Below the pieces are notes generated by a model. The model was given only the letters and a program-made list of their open reading frames with translations, searched no databases and was not told the DNA's origin. From contig NZ_FOFF01000050.1 of the NCBI RefSeq assembly GCF_900110755.1, positions 1-64,000 on the forward strand: a stretch of 64,000 nt of DNA, written 5' to 3'. The stretch comes from Streptomyces sp. yr375. GTDB taxonomy: Bacteria > Actinomycetota > Actinomycetes > Streptomycetales > Streptomycetaceae. Made by a program: the position numbers and the translations under genes. Below are positions 20,772 through 28,381 of the stretch, one piece after another. Each line of letters begins with the position of its first letter. The stretch's first letter is position 1.

Positions 20772-22091
20772 CTACGCGGTCGTCTCCTCCTGGGCCGGCA
20801 GGCTGTCCATGAAGGAGCTGACGGAGAACACCGCGCGGCCGGGTCCCGGCTGGCCGTAACCGGGCGGCGAGGCGAGGCCGAACTCGTCCATGGTGGCGCG
20901 GTAGGCCTCCAGCAGCCGGATGTGGTATTCCAGCGGCGCGCCCTGCGGGTTGGCCTTGCCGAGCGGGGTGGTGGGCTCCGGGCACCAGGTGGTGAAGCGG
21001 GGCGTGATGCCCTGCGACATGAAGAAGCGCAGGCCCTCGGTGGTGGAGGCGATGGCCTCGTCGACGGTGGTGAAGCCGAACGGCTCGGCCATCTCGACGC
21101 CCGCCACGAAGTTGGGGATGACGTTACGCGCGCCGAAGACCTCCGCCGAGTCGAGGATCCGCTTGTGCCACTCGTCGCGGCCGACGTAGCGCTCCTTGCC
21201 GGGGCAGTACATCTTGAAGAGGTACTCGTCCCACACCTCGTAGTTGGGGTGGTAGATCTGCACCCCGTAGTCCTTGAAGCGCTGTACGTCGTCGCGCGGC
21301 AGGGCCTGGGCGACGACCTTGCCGATCCAGCGGCCCGGGAAGTGCTCCTCGATGGCCTTGGCGTACATGCCGTAGAAGTCGGCCTCGTCACGGCCCTGGA
21401 GCTTCGAGGTGATCGCGCCGCCGGTGAGCGTGTAGGCGGTGGACGCCTTCGCCGTGTCGTAGCGGTCGATGATCTCCAGGGCTTCCAGGACCTCGTCGAC
21501 GTCCTTGACGCCCGTGTACGGCCGGCCGGCCGCCTTGTGCTGGCGCCAGTTGTGGTTGATGTCGCAGTACTGGCACTCCTCCTTCGCGCCGAAGTACTGG
21601 CACACCCGGAAGACGGTCAGGTAGATCAGGTAGCCCCACTGGATGGTGGGGGCGACCTCCATGACGGACTTCCCGCTGGAGAGCTTGTGCCGGTAGTACT
21701 CCGGCATCGGCGGCACCCCGACGTCGGCGATGCGCGCCCCGTCGAGATAGAGCCCGAGCAGGCCCTCGTCGTCCGCCGCGACGCGGTACGGCGAGGCCGG
21801 GTTCACCCGCACCGACACGACGGTCCGCCGCAGGTCGTACGGCCCGCCGGTGAGGATGATCTCCTCCGGCGGCCGGCGCAGCGCGGCCTCGCCGAGCTCG
21901 GGCAGGGTGCCGTGGTCGAAGGAGAAGATGAAGTACGACTTCGGCTTGACCTCCCCCGACTCGTTGTCGCTGAGGGCGGAGGGGTCGAAGGCCACACCTC
22001 CGCGCAGCAGGTCCTCCTTGAAGACGGCCTCCCGCGGCACATGCGGAAACCGCTCCATCAGATCCTCGACCAGCGCGGTACGGCTGCCCAT
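20772..22091 (-). CDS. Radical SAM protein with a CX8CX2C cluster motif
   Basis: A 439-residue cytoplasmic protein starting at ATG 22091 after GGGAGGAG. The likely iron-sulfur ligands are C164, C173 and C176 in VCQYFGAKEECQYCDINHNW, a CX8CX2C pattern instead of the canonical CX3CX2C. An aromatic residue precedes the last Cys, as in the classical motif, and a TLTGGAI segment resembles the GGE-type SAM-binding region. The remaining sequence (for example QIYHPNYEVWDEYLF and NVIPNFVAGVEMAEPFGF) is compatible with a radical SAM barrel. No B12, SPASM or twitch domain was recognised. It is divergent from alditol oxidase and not part of an evident operon, so the reaction cannot be predicted. Confidence 0.8.
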   Translation of the reverse strand: MGSRTALVEDLMERFPHVPREAVFKEDLLRGGVAFDPSALSDNESGEVKPKSYFIFSFDHGTLPELGEAALRRPPEEIILTGGPYDLRRTVVSVRVNPASPYRVAADDEGLLGLYLDGARIADVGVPPMPEYYRHKLSSGKSVMEVAPTIQWGYLIYLTVFRVCQYFGAKEECQYCDINHNWRQHKAAGRPYTGVKDVDEVLEALEIIDRYDTAKASTAYTLTGGAITSKLQGRDEADFYGMYAKAIEEHFPGRWIGKVVAQALPRDDVQRFKDYGVQIYHPNYEVWDEYLFKMYCPGKERYVGRDEWHKRILDSAEVFGARNVIPNFVAGVEMAEPFGFTTVDEAIASTTEGLRFFMSQGITPRFTTWCPEPTTPLGKANPQGAPLEYHIRLLEAYRATMDEFGLASPPGYGQPGPGRAVFSVSSFMDSLPAQEETTA

Positions 22092-22227
22092 CCGTCGCTC
22101 CTCCCGGCTCAGGCGTACGATTTCCTCACGGTATGCCCCCGCCCTCGCCGCCGCCGTACCGGGGGCCCGCTCCGCGTGCCGCCGACGGCGACTTCCCGAT
22201 TTCCGATTCGTCGGGAAGGATCACCGC

Positions 22228-23481
22228 ATGACCGAAACCGTTACGAACTGGGCCCGCAACATCACCTTCTCCGCCGGCGAGCTGCACCGCCCGCGCTCCC
22301 TCGACGCCCTGCGCTCGCTCGTGGCCGGCAGCGGGCGGGTGCGGGTGCTGGGCAGCGGGCACTCGTTCAACGAGATCGCCGAGCCGGGCGACGGCGGGGT
22401 ACTGCTGTCGCTGAGCGACCTGAAGGACACGGCCGGCGAGGTCGAGGTCGACACGGCCGCGCGGACCGTACGGGTCGGCGGCGGGGTCCGGTACGCGGAA
22501 CTGGCGCGCCGGGTGCACGAGCACGGGCTCGCGCTGCCGAACATGGCCTCCCTGCCGCACATCTCGGTCGCCGGGTCGGTGGCGACCGGTACGCACGGGT
22601 CGGGCGTCGGCAACGGCCCGCTCGCCGCCGCCGTACGCGAGGTGGAGATCGTCACCGCCGACGGCTCGACCGTCGTCATCGGGCGCGGCGACCGGCGGTT
22701 CGGCGGGGCCGTCACCTCGCTGGGCGCGCTGGGCGTCGTCACTGCGCTCGTCCTCGACCTGGAGCCGGGGTACGAGGTCGAACAGTACGTGTTCACCGAA
22801 CTGCCCCTGGACGGGCTGGACTTCGAGGCGGTGGCCGGGGCCGCCTACAGCGTCAGTCTGTTCACCGACTGGGGTGCGCCGGGTTTTCGGCAGGTGTGGC
22901 TGAAGCGGCGTACGGACGAGCCTGTGGTGGACTTCCCGTTCGCCGCGCCGGCCGTCGAGGCGCTGCATCCGGTGCCGGGGATGCCGGCGGTCAACTGCAC
23001 CGAGCAGCTCGGGGTGTCGGGGCCGTGGCACGAGCGACTGCCGCACTTCCGGGCGGAGTTCACCCCGAGCAGCGGCGACGAGCTGCAGAGCGAGTACCTG
23101 CTGCCGCGCGGGCACGCCGTCGAGGCGCTGCACGCGATCGACGAGATCCGGGAGACGGTCGCCCCCGTCCTCCAGATCTGCGAGGTGCGGACCGTGGCCG
23201 CCGACGAGCAGTGGCTGAGCCCCTCGTACGGGCGGGACACCGTGGCGGTGCACTTCACGTGGATCGAGGACACGGCGGCCGTACTGCCCGTGGTGCGGGC
23301 GGTGGAGGCGGCGCTGGAGCCCTTCGGGCCGCGCCCGCACTGGGGCAAGGTGTTCGAGGTGCCGGCCGCTGTCGTGCGCGGGCGCTACCCCCGGATCGGC
23401 GACTTCACGGCCCTCGCGCGGGTGCTGGATCCGGCCGGGAAGTTCACCAACGCCTTCGTCCGGGACGTCCTGGAAGGGTGA
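22228..23481 (+). CDS. aldO: Alditol oxidase (FAD-dependent)
   Basis: A 417-residue enzyme oxidising sugar alcohols such as xylitol and sorbitol at the terminal carbon with O2, giving the aldose and H2O2. The length matches the known Streptomyces enzyme. The N-terminal FAD domain has LGSGHSFNE; its His45 corresponds to the residue that binds FAD covalently in the family. ISVAGSVATGTHGSG follows, typical of the VAO fold. The substrate part ends with HWGKVF and DFTALARVLDPAGKFTN, conserved in sugar-alcohol and gulonolactone oxidases. ATG 22228 follows GGGAAGGA. There is no signal peptide, so it acts in the cytoplasm. It is divergent from the radical SAM gene and upstream of the beta-galactoside locus. 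Confidence 0.93.
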   Translation: MTETVTNWARNITFSAGELHRPRSLDALRSLVAGSGRVRVLGSGHSFNEIAEPGDGGVLLSLSDLKDTAGEVEVDTAARTVRVGGGVRYAELARRVHEHGLALPNMASLPHISVAGSVATGTHGSGVGNGPLAAAVREVEIVTADGSTVVIGRGDRRFGGAVTSLGALGVVTALVLDLEPGYEVEQYVFTELPLDGLDFEAVAGAAYSVSLFTDWGAPGFRQVWLKRRTDEPVVDFPFAAPAVEALHPVPGMPAVNCTEQLGVSGPWHERLPHFRAEFTPSSGDELQSEYLLPRGHAVEALHAIDEIRETVAPVLQICEVRTVAADEQWLSPSYGRDTVAVHFTWIEDTAAVLPVVRAVEAALEPFGPRPHWGKVFEVPAAVVRGRYPRIGDFTALARVLDPAGKFTNAFVRDVLEG

Positions 23482-23522
23482 CTTCCAGCCGCCGTCGGCG
23501 GACTTCATAAAGCCCCTTTCCT

Positions 23523-23557
23523 AACCCCTTGTCGAACTGTGTGGCACCCCATAGCCT
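23523..23557 (+). promoter_or_regulatory. Promoter of the ROK regulator gene with shared motif
   Basis: TTGTCG (23529-23534) and TAGCCT (23552-23557) are 17 bp apart, a good sigma70-like promoter. The -35 lies inside AACCCCTTGTCGAA (23523-23536), which recurs with one change upstream of the ABC operon at 25116. The repetition suggests a common operator as well as a common promoter type. Confidence 0.65.
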
Positions 23558-23685
23558 GGCGCGGCGCCGGTGTCGTCGCACGGTCGGCCCGCCCGGCACA
23601 GCCTCTTAGGCACGGCCTGCCCGGCGCGCAGCGGGGCGGAAGGGACGGCGGACGCAATGGTGGACGGCAGGAGAGGGCACGCTCC

Positions 23686-24951
23686 ATGAAGCGCGGCACA
23701 TCACGTGACATCCGCACCGCGAACCGCTACGAGGTGCTGCGTCAGATCATCGCCGCCTCGCCCACCTCCCGGCAGGAGCTGGCGGCCGCGACCGGTCTCT
23801 CGCTCGCCACCGTCGCCACCCTCGTCGGCGAACTGCTCGACCTCCGCATGATCACGGAGGTCGGGTTCGAGGACTCGGCGGGCGGTCGCCCCCGGGGCCT
23901 CGTGGCCGTCAACGCGTCGGGGGGCGCGTTGATCGGCGTGGACATCGCGGAGACCTACGTCCATGTCGAGCTGTTCGACCTCGGGCTGAACGTGCTGGCC
24001 CGCGCCGAGGAGCACATGCGGCCCGGCGAGAGCCGCCCGGAGCAGGTGGTCGGGCATGTCGCCGCGGCCGCCGGTTCGGTGGTCACGCAGGCCGGGGTCG
24101 AGGCCGCCCGGGTGCTCGGCGTCGGGGTGAGCGTGCCGGGGCAGGTGGACCGCGCCACCGGCGTCTCCGAGTACGCGCCCAACTGGGACTGGCACGACGT
24201 GCCGTTGCTCGACCTGCTCTCCGAACACATCGCGTATCCCCTGTACTTGGACAATCCACTGCGCGCCGGCGCGGTCGCCGAGCTGTGGTTCGGGGCGGCG
24301 CGCGGGCACGGGGACGCCGTGGTGGTCAACCTCGGCACCGGCGTCGGCGCCGGACTGGTGCTGGACGGCGCACTGCACCGGGGGGTCAGCAACAGCGCCG
24401 GGGAGTGGGGGCACACGACGCTCGTGCTCGACGGCCGGCTGTGCCGGTGCGGCAACCACGGCTGCGTGGAGACGTACGTCGGCGCGCCCGGCATCATGCA
24501 GAACCTGCGTGAACTCAGCCCGCGCAGCCCGCTGTTGCACCCCGAGGACCAGACCGCGACGATCGACGCCCTGGCCGCCGGGGTGGCCGCCGGCGACCCG
24601 GTCGCCGTCAAGGTCGTGCGGGACACGGCCCGTTACCTCGGTGCCGGGATCGCCAACCTGGTCAACGTGCTCAATCCCGAGGTGGTCGTGCTGAGCAGTT
24701 GGGTCGCCGCCCGGCTCGGCGAGCCGCTCCTCGACGAGGTGCGCGCGGCCGTCGCCCGGCACGCGCTGAAACGGCCGCTGGCCGCCAACCGGATCGTCCT
24801 GTCCCCCATCCCGACCGACCCGGCCTGCCTGGGCGCGGCCACGTTCGCGCTCGAAGGGGCGCTGGAGTCCGTCGGGCAGCGCACCGCGAAACGCGCCGTC
24901 CCCGCCCGCGCCCCCGCCCGCACGAGGAGCCGTACGGCGCCGCCCTCGTGA
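23686..24951 (+). CDS. ROK-family transcriptional regulator
   Basis: Sugar-responsive repressor of 421 residues. An N-terminal winged helix (residues ~15-75, SRQELAAATGLSLATVATLV) is followed by the ROK sugar-kinase-like fold, with VVVNLGTGVGAGLVLDG and the zinc motif CRCGNHGC beginning at C253. ATG 23686 follows AGGAGAG. The protein ends in a basic Arg/Pro-rich tail. It lies upstream of and on the same strand as the lipoprotein-permease-GH2 genes but is separated from them by a hairpin terminator and a second promoter, so it is a separate transcription unit. It most likely controls the galactoside genes and itself. XylR- and NagC-type proteins of this family release DNA on binding sugar. Confidence 0.93.
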   Translation: MKRGTSRDIRTANRYEVLRQIIAASPTSRQELAAATGLSLATVATLVGELLDLRMITEVGFEDSAGGRPRGLVAVNASGGALIGVDIAETYVHVELFDLGLNVLARAEEHMRPGESRPEQVVGHVAAAAGSVVTQAGVEAARVLGVGVSVPGQVDRATGVSEYAPNWDWHDVPLLDLLSEHIAYPLYLDNPLRAGAVAELWFGAARGHGDAVVVNLGTGVGAGLVLDGALHRGVSNSAGEWGHTTLVLDGRLCRCGNHGCVETYVGAPGIMQNLRELSPRSPLLHPEDQTATIDALAAGVAAGDPVAVKVVRDTARYLGAGIANLVNVLNPEVVVLSSWVAARLGEPLLDEVRAAVARHALKRPLAANRIVLSPIPTDPACLGAATFALEGALESVGQRTAKRAVPARAPARTRSRTAPPS

Positions 24952-24971
24952 GCGTGTCACCCCCCCTGACC

Positions 24972-25003
24972 GAGGGCCGCCGGCCCTGACACCGGCGGCC
25001 CTC
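24972..25003 (+). terminator. Hairpin terminator after the ROK gene
   Basis: A perfect 12-bp stem (GAGGGCCGCCGG at 24972-24983 with its complement at 24992-25003) encloses an 8-base loop, 20 bp past the stop codon. A C/T-rich tract follows. It separates the regulator from the downstream operon. Confidence 0.8.
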
Positions 25004-25115
25004 ACCTCTCCCCCGCCTCACCCCTCCGCTCGTCGCGGCGTGCCCACGCCCCCCCCTTGCGCACCGCCCGTTCGCCATGCCGAACCGATCACAACGCTTC
25101 GAACAGGCTTCGTCC

Positions 25116-25150
25116 AACCCCTTGCCGAAGCCTTAGCCGAAGGTTAACGT
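25116..25150 (+). promoter_or_regulatory. Promoter of the galactoside ABC/GH2 operon
   Basis: TTGCCG (25122-25127) and TAACGT (25145-25150) are 17 bp apart, upstream of the binding-protein gene. The -35 is embedded in AACCCCTTGCCGAA (25116-25129), a 13-of-14 match to the element upstream of the ROK gene. The spacer carries a GCCGAAG half-repeat that could belong to an operator. Confidence 0.65.
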
Positions 25151-25229
25151 CCCGCTCCGCGACAGGAATTGAGCCACCTGACGCAGATCCACCGAGCCGT
25201 AGCCGCACTTCGAGACAAGGACGTCACCC

Positions 25230-26492
25230 ATGTCGGCAATGAGCAACAGCCCCTTCTCCCGCCGTTCCCTCTTCCGGGCCGCGGCGGGCATGACCGCGGC
25301 CGGGACCCTCGCCGCCTGCGGCAGCAACACCGGCAGAGCGGGCGGCAGTTCCGGCACGAACCTCACCCAGTACTTCCACGCCTACGGCGAGGAGGGCACC
25401 GAGCCGGCCATCAAGCGGTACGCGAAGGCGTACAAGGGCGCGAACGTGACCACCCAGTGGATCACCGCCGCCGACTTCGAGAACAAGCTCTTCGCGACGC
25501 TGCTCACCGACAACGCGCCCGATCTGTTCGAGTTCCACCCGCAGATCCAGATGGTCAAGAGCGGTCAGGTGGCGGACCTGACCGACATAGTCGAGCCGGT
25601 GAAGGCGGACTTCAACCCGGCCGACATCGCCTCGCACACGGTCGACGGCAAGATCTACGGCGTCCGGATGATCGACGACCCGCAGTTCTTCTTCTACCGG
25701 CCGTCGCTGCTGGAGAAGGCCGGTGTGAAGGTGCCGGAGACCCTCGACGAGCTGATCGAGGCCGCCGCCAAGCTCACCACCGGCAAGGTCAAGGGCCTGT
25801 ACCTCGGCAACGACCTGCACGCGGTCATCAACCCGATGATCTGGTCGGCGGGCGCGAACACGCTCGACGACAAGAACCAGATCGCGTACCACACGCCCGG
25901 TGTCATCGAGGGCATCAAGAAGATGCGCAAGCTGTTCACCAGCGGCGACCTGCTCCTCGGCGCGCCGACCGACTACTGGGACCCCTCGGCGCTCAACCAG
26001 GGCCTGTGCGCGATCCAGTTCTGCGGGATGTGGGCGATGCCGCAGTTCCAGAAGGTGCTGGGCGACGACATCGGTGTCTTCCCGTTCCCCAAGACCATCG
26101 ACTCCGGCAAGCAGTCGGTCACCAACGGCGGTTGGTCGATGTTCGTCAACGCCAAAGGCAAGAACGTCGACGCGGCCAAGGAATACGTCAAGTGGCTGTG
26201 GATCGAGCAGAAGAAGTACCAGGAGGAGTGGGCCACTTCGTACGGCTTCCACATCCCGCCGCGCACCTCGATCGCCCAGTCCGCCGCCAAGCTCAAGTCG
26301 AGTCTGCCGGCCGAGGGCGTCAAACTCTTCAACGAGTTCGGGCACTTCGACAACATCGGCTGGACCCAGGCGATGATCACCGCGCTGGAGGACGTGTTCG
26401 CCAACTCCGTCCGCAAGGACGGTGACCCGGAGGCGTCCCTCGACAAGGCCGACATCGCGGTCAACCGCGAGCTCAAGAAGCTCTTCGGATAG
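25230..26492 (+). CDS. Sugar ABC transporter substrate-binding lipoprotein (Tat-exported)
   Basis: Extracellular solute-binding protein (family 1) of 420 residues that captures a sugar for the two permeases encoded next. The N-terminus has a twin-arginine motif (SRRSLF, 10-15), a hydrophobic stretch and a lipobox LAAC with C30, so it is a Tat-exported lipoprotein anchored to the outer face of the membrane. Typical binding-protein segments follow, including NGGWSMFVNAKGKN and KEYVKWLWIEQKKY. ATG 25230 follows AAGGA; an internal ATG at 25239 is an alternative start. It is the first gene of the operon, and the GH2 enzyme at the end suggests a beta-galactoside ligand. Confidence 0.95.
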   Translation: MSAMSNSPFSRRSLFRAAAGMTAAGTLAACGSNTGRAGGSSGTNLTQYFHAYGEEGTEPAIKRYAKAYKGANVTTQWITAADFENKLFATLLTDNAPDLFEFHPQIQMVKSGQVADLTDIVEPVKADFNPADIASHTVDGKIYGVRMIDDPQFFFYRPSLLEKAGVKVPETLDELIEAAAKLTTGKVKGLYLGNDLHAVINPMIWSAGANTLDDKNQIAYHTPGVIEGIKKMRKLFTSGDLLLGAPTDYWDPSALNQGLCAIQFCGMWAMPQFQKVLGDDIGVFPFPKTIDSGKQSVTNGGWSMFVNAKGKNVDAAKEYVKWLWIEQKKYQEEWATSYGFHIPPRTSIAQSAAKLKSSLPAEGVKLFNEFGHFDNIGWTQAMITALEDVFANSVRKDGDPEASLDKADIAVNRELKKLFG

Positions 26493-26512
26493 ACCGGCGG
26501 ACGGACCACGAC

Positions 26513-27478
26513 ATGTCGACGACCACCGAACCCGCCCTCACGAGCCCCGCCCCGGCAAAGACCTCCACGGCCACACCGCGGCGGGGGCTGCGGGGCAGCG
26601 CCACCTTCAACTTCTGGCTCTTCTGCGGCCCGTTCCTCGTCGGGCTGCTGATCTTCGTCTATGTGCCGATCGGCTGGAGCCTCTGGCTCAGCTTCTTCGA
26701 CGCGCGCTTCACCGTCACGCCGGACAAGTTCATCGGCTTCGACAACTACACGTACATGCTGACGAACTCCGACTTCGTCGGCTCGCTCGGCACCTTCACC
26801 GTGTTCGCCGCGTTCATCGTGCCCACCACCTGGGCCATGTCGCTGGGCCTCGCCCTGCTGGTGAACCGGCTGCGGTTCATGCGGGCGTTCTTCCGCTCGG
26901 TGTTCTTCCTGCCGACCGCGTGCTCCTATGTCGCCGCGGCGCTGATCTGGAAGATGTCCATCTTCAACGGGGTCCGCTTCGGCCTCGCGAACACGGTCCT
27001 CGACTGGTTCGGGATCGAGAACGTCGCCTGGCTGGTCAACCCCGACCCGCCCTGGTACTGGCTGGTCATCGTGACGGCCCGGCTGTGGCTCCAGTCCGGC
27101 TTCTACATGATCCTGTTCCTGGCCGCGCTCCAGAACATCCCGGGCGAGCTGTACGAGGCCGCCGCGCTTGACGGCGCCAAGCCGGGCTGGCAGACCTTCC
27201 GGTACATCACGCTGCCCCAACTGCGGGCCACCTCCACCGCGGTGGTGCTCCTGCTGCTCGTCGCCGCCTACCAGGCGTTCGACGAGTTCTACAACCTGCT
27301 GTCCAAGACGACGTGGGGCCGACCGCCGCTCGTCGAGCTGTACTACACCGCCCTCGGCGAGAACCAGGACTACGGCGCCGGCAGCGCGGGCGCCGTCATC
27401 CTGACCGTACTGATCTGCGCCATCACCCTGTTGCAGGGCAGGTTCATGGGCTTCGGAAGGGGTGAGGAGTCCAAGTGA
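26513..27478 (+). CDS. Sugar ABC transporter permease (MalF type)
   Basis: Inner-membrane permease of 321 residues. It has about six predicted helices, starting with FNFWLFCGPFLVGLLIFVYV. The EAA loop EAAALDGAKPGWQTFRYITL is the cytoplasmic contact for the ATPase and places it in the carbohydrate uptake class 1 group. It lies 20 bp downstream of the lipoprotein gene, and its stop overlaps the next start. No ATPase gene is present in the locus, so it probably uses a shared multi-sugar ATPase encoded elsewhere, as MsiK is in Streptomyces. Confidence 0.95.
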   Translation: MSTTTEPALTSPAPAKTSTATPRRGLRGSATFNFWLFCGPFLVGLLIFVYVPIGWSLWLSFFDARFTVTPDKFIGFDNYTYMLTNSDFVGSLGTFTVFAAFIVPTTWAMSLGLALLVNRLRFMRAFFRSVFFLPTACSYVAAALIWKMSIFNGVRFGLANTVLDWFGIENVAWLVNPDPPWYWLVIVTARLWLQSGFYMILFLAALQNIPGELYEAAALDGAKPGWQTFRYITLPQLRATSTAVVLLLLVAAYQAFDEFYNLLSKTTWGRPPLVELYYTALGENQDYGAGSAGAVILTVLICAITLLQGRFMGFGRGEESK

Positions 27479-28353
27479 GCACCATGACGCCCGAGTTGGG
27501 CAAGAGGACCGGACGCCGCCGCCGTAGCCACGGGGTGATGGGGAGTGTCGGCCTCTACGTCGCCACCGGTGTGGCCGCGTTCCTCTTCCTGATCCCGTTC
27601 TACCTGATCGTCCGCAACGCCCTGTCCACCGACGCCGAGATCACCGGGGAGCACTGGAATCTCTTCCCCACGACCCTCCAGTGGAGCAACATCGGCGACG
27701 TCTGGAACGACACGTCGGTGCCGTTCGCCCGGTCGATGTGGAACTCCGCGGTCGTCGCCGTCCTGCACACCACCGGCGTCCTGCTGGTGTGCTCGCTCGC
27801 GGGGTACGCGCTGGCCCGGATCCCGTACAAGCACGCCAACAAGATCTTCTACGCCGTGCTGGGCACCCTGATGGTGCCGACCGCCGTCACCTTCGTGCCC
27901 AGTTTCGTGCTGGTCTCGTCGCTGGGCTGGGTGGACAGTTACCGAGGTCTCATCATTCCGGGCCTGTTCAGTGGTTTCACCTGCTTCCTCTTCCGGCAGT
28001 ACTTCCTGGGGTTCCCCAAGGAGCTGGAGGAGGCGGCGCGCGTGGACGGGCTCGGTTACTGGGGCGCGTACTGGCGCGTCGTCGTGCCCAACTCGCTGAA
28101 CTTCTTCGCGGCGATCGCGACGATCACCTTCATCAGCGGCTGGAACTCCTTCCTGTGGCCGCTGGTCATCGGCCAGGACCCCGACGCGTGGACCGTGCAG
28201 GTGGCGCTCTCCAACTACACCACCGCGCAGACCGTCGTGTTCCACCAGATCTTCATGGCCACCGCGATTTCCATCCTGCCCCTGTTGTTCGTGTTCCTCT
28301 TCCTCCAGCGCTGGCTGGTGCAGGGGATCGCACAGACCGGCATCAAGGGCTGA
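27475..28353 (+). CDS. Sugar ABC transporter permease (MalG type)
   Basis: Second permease, 292 residues, partner of the preceding gene. The GTG start at 27475 overlaps the previous TGA by four bases (GTGA), with GTGAGGAG just upstream, so the two are translationally coupled. Six hydrophobic segments are visible, and the EAA loop reads EAARVDGLGYWGAYWRVVVP. MalG-type proteins form a heterodimer with the MalF type and bind the ATPase through this loop. The GH2 gene starts 28 bp further on in the same operon. Confidence 0.95.
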   Translation: MSTMTPELGKRTGRRRRSHGVMGSVGLYVATGVAAFLFLIPFYLIVRNALSTDAEITGEHWNLFPTTLQWSNIGDVWNDTSVPFARSMWNSAVVAVLHTTGVLLVCSLAGYALARIPYKHANKIFYAVLGTLMVPTAVTFVPSFVLVSSLGWVDSYRGLIIPGLFSGFTCFLFRQYFLGFPKELEEAARVDGLGYWGAYWRVVVPNSLNFFAAIATITFISGWNSFLWPLVIGQDPDAWTVQVALSNYTTAQTVVFHQIFMATAISILPLLFVFLFLQRWLVQGIAQTGIKG

Positions 28354-28381
28354 CCCTTCCCTCATCACGACCTGGAGACAG

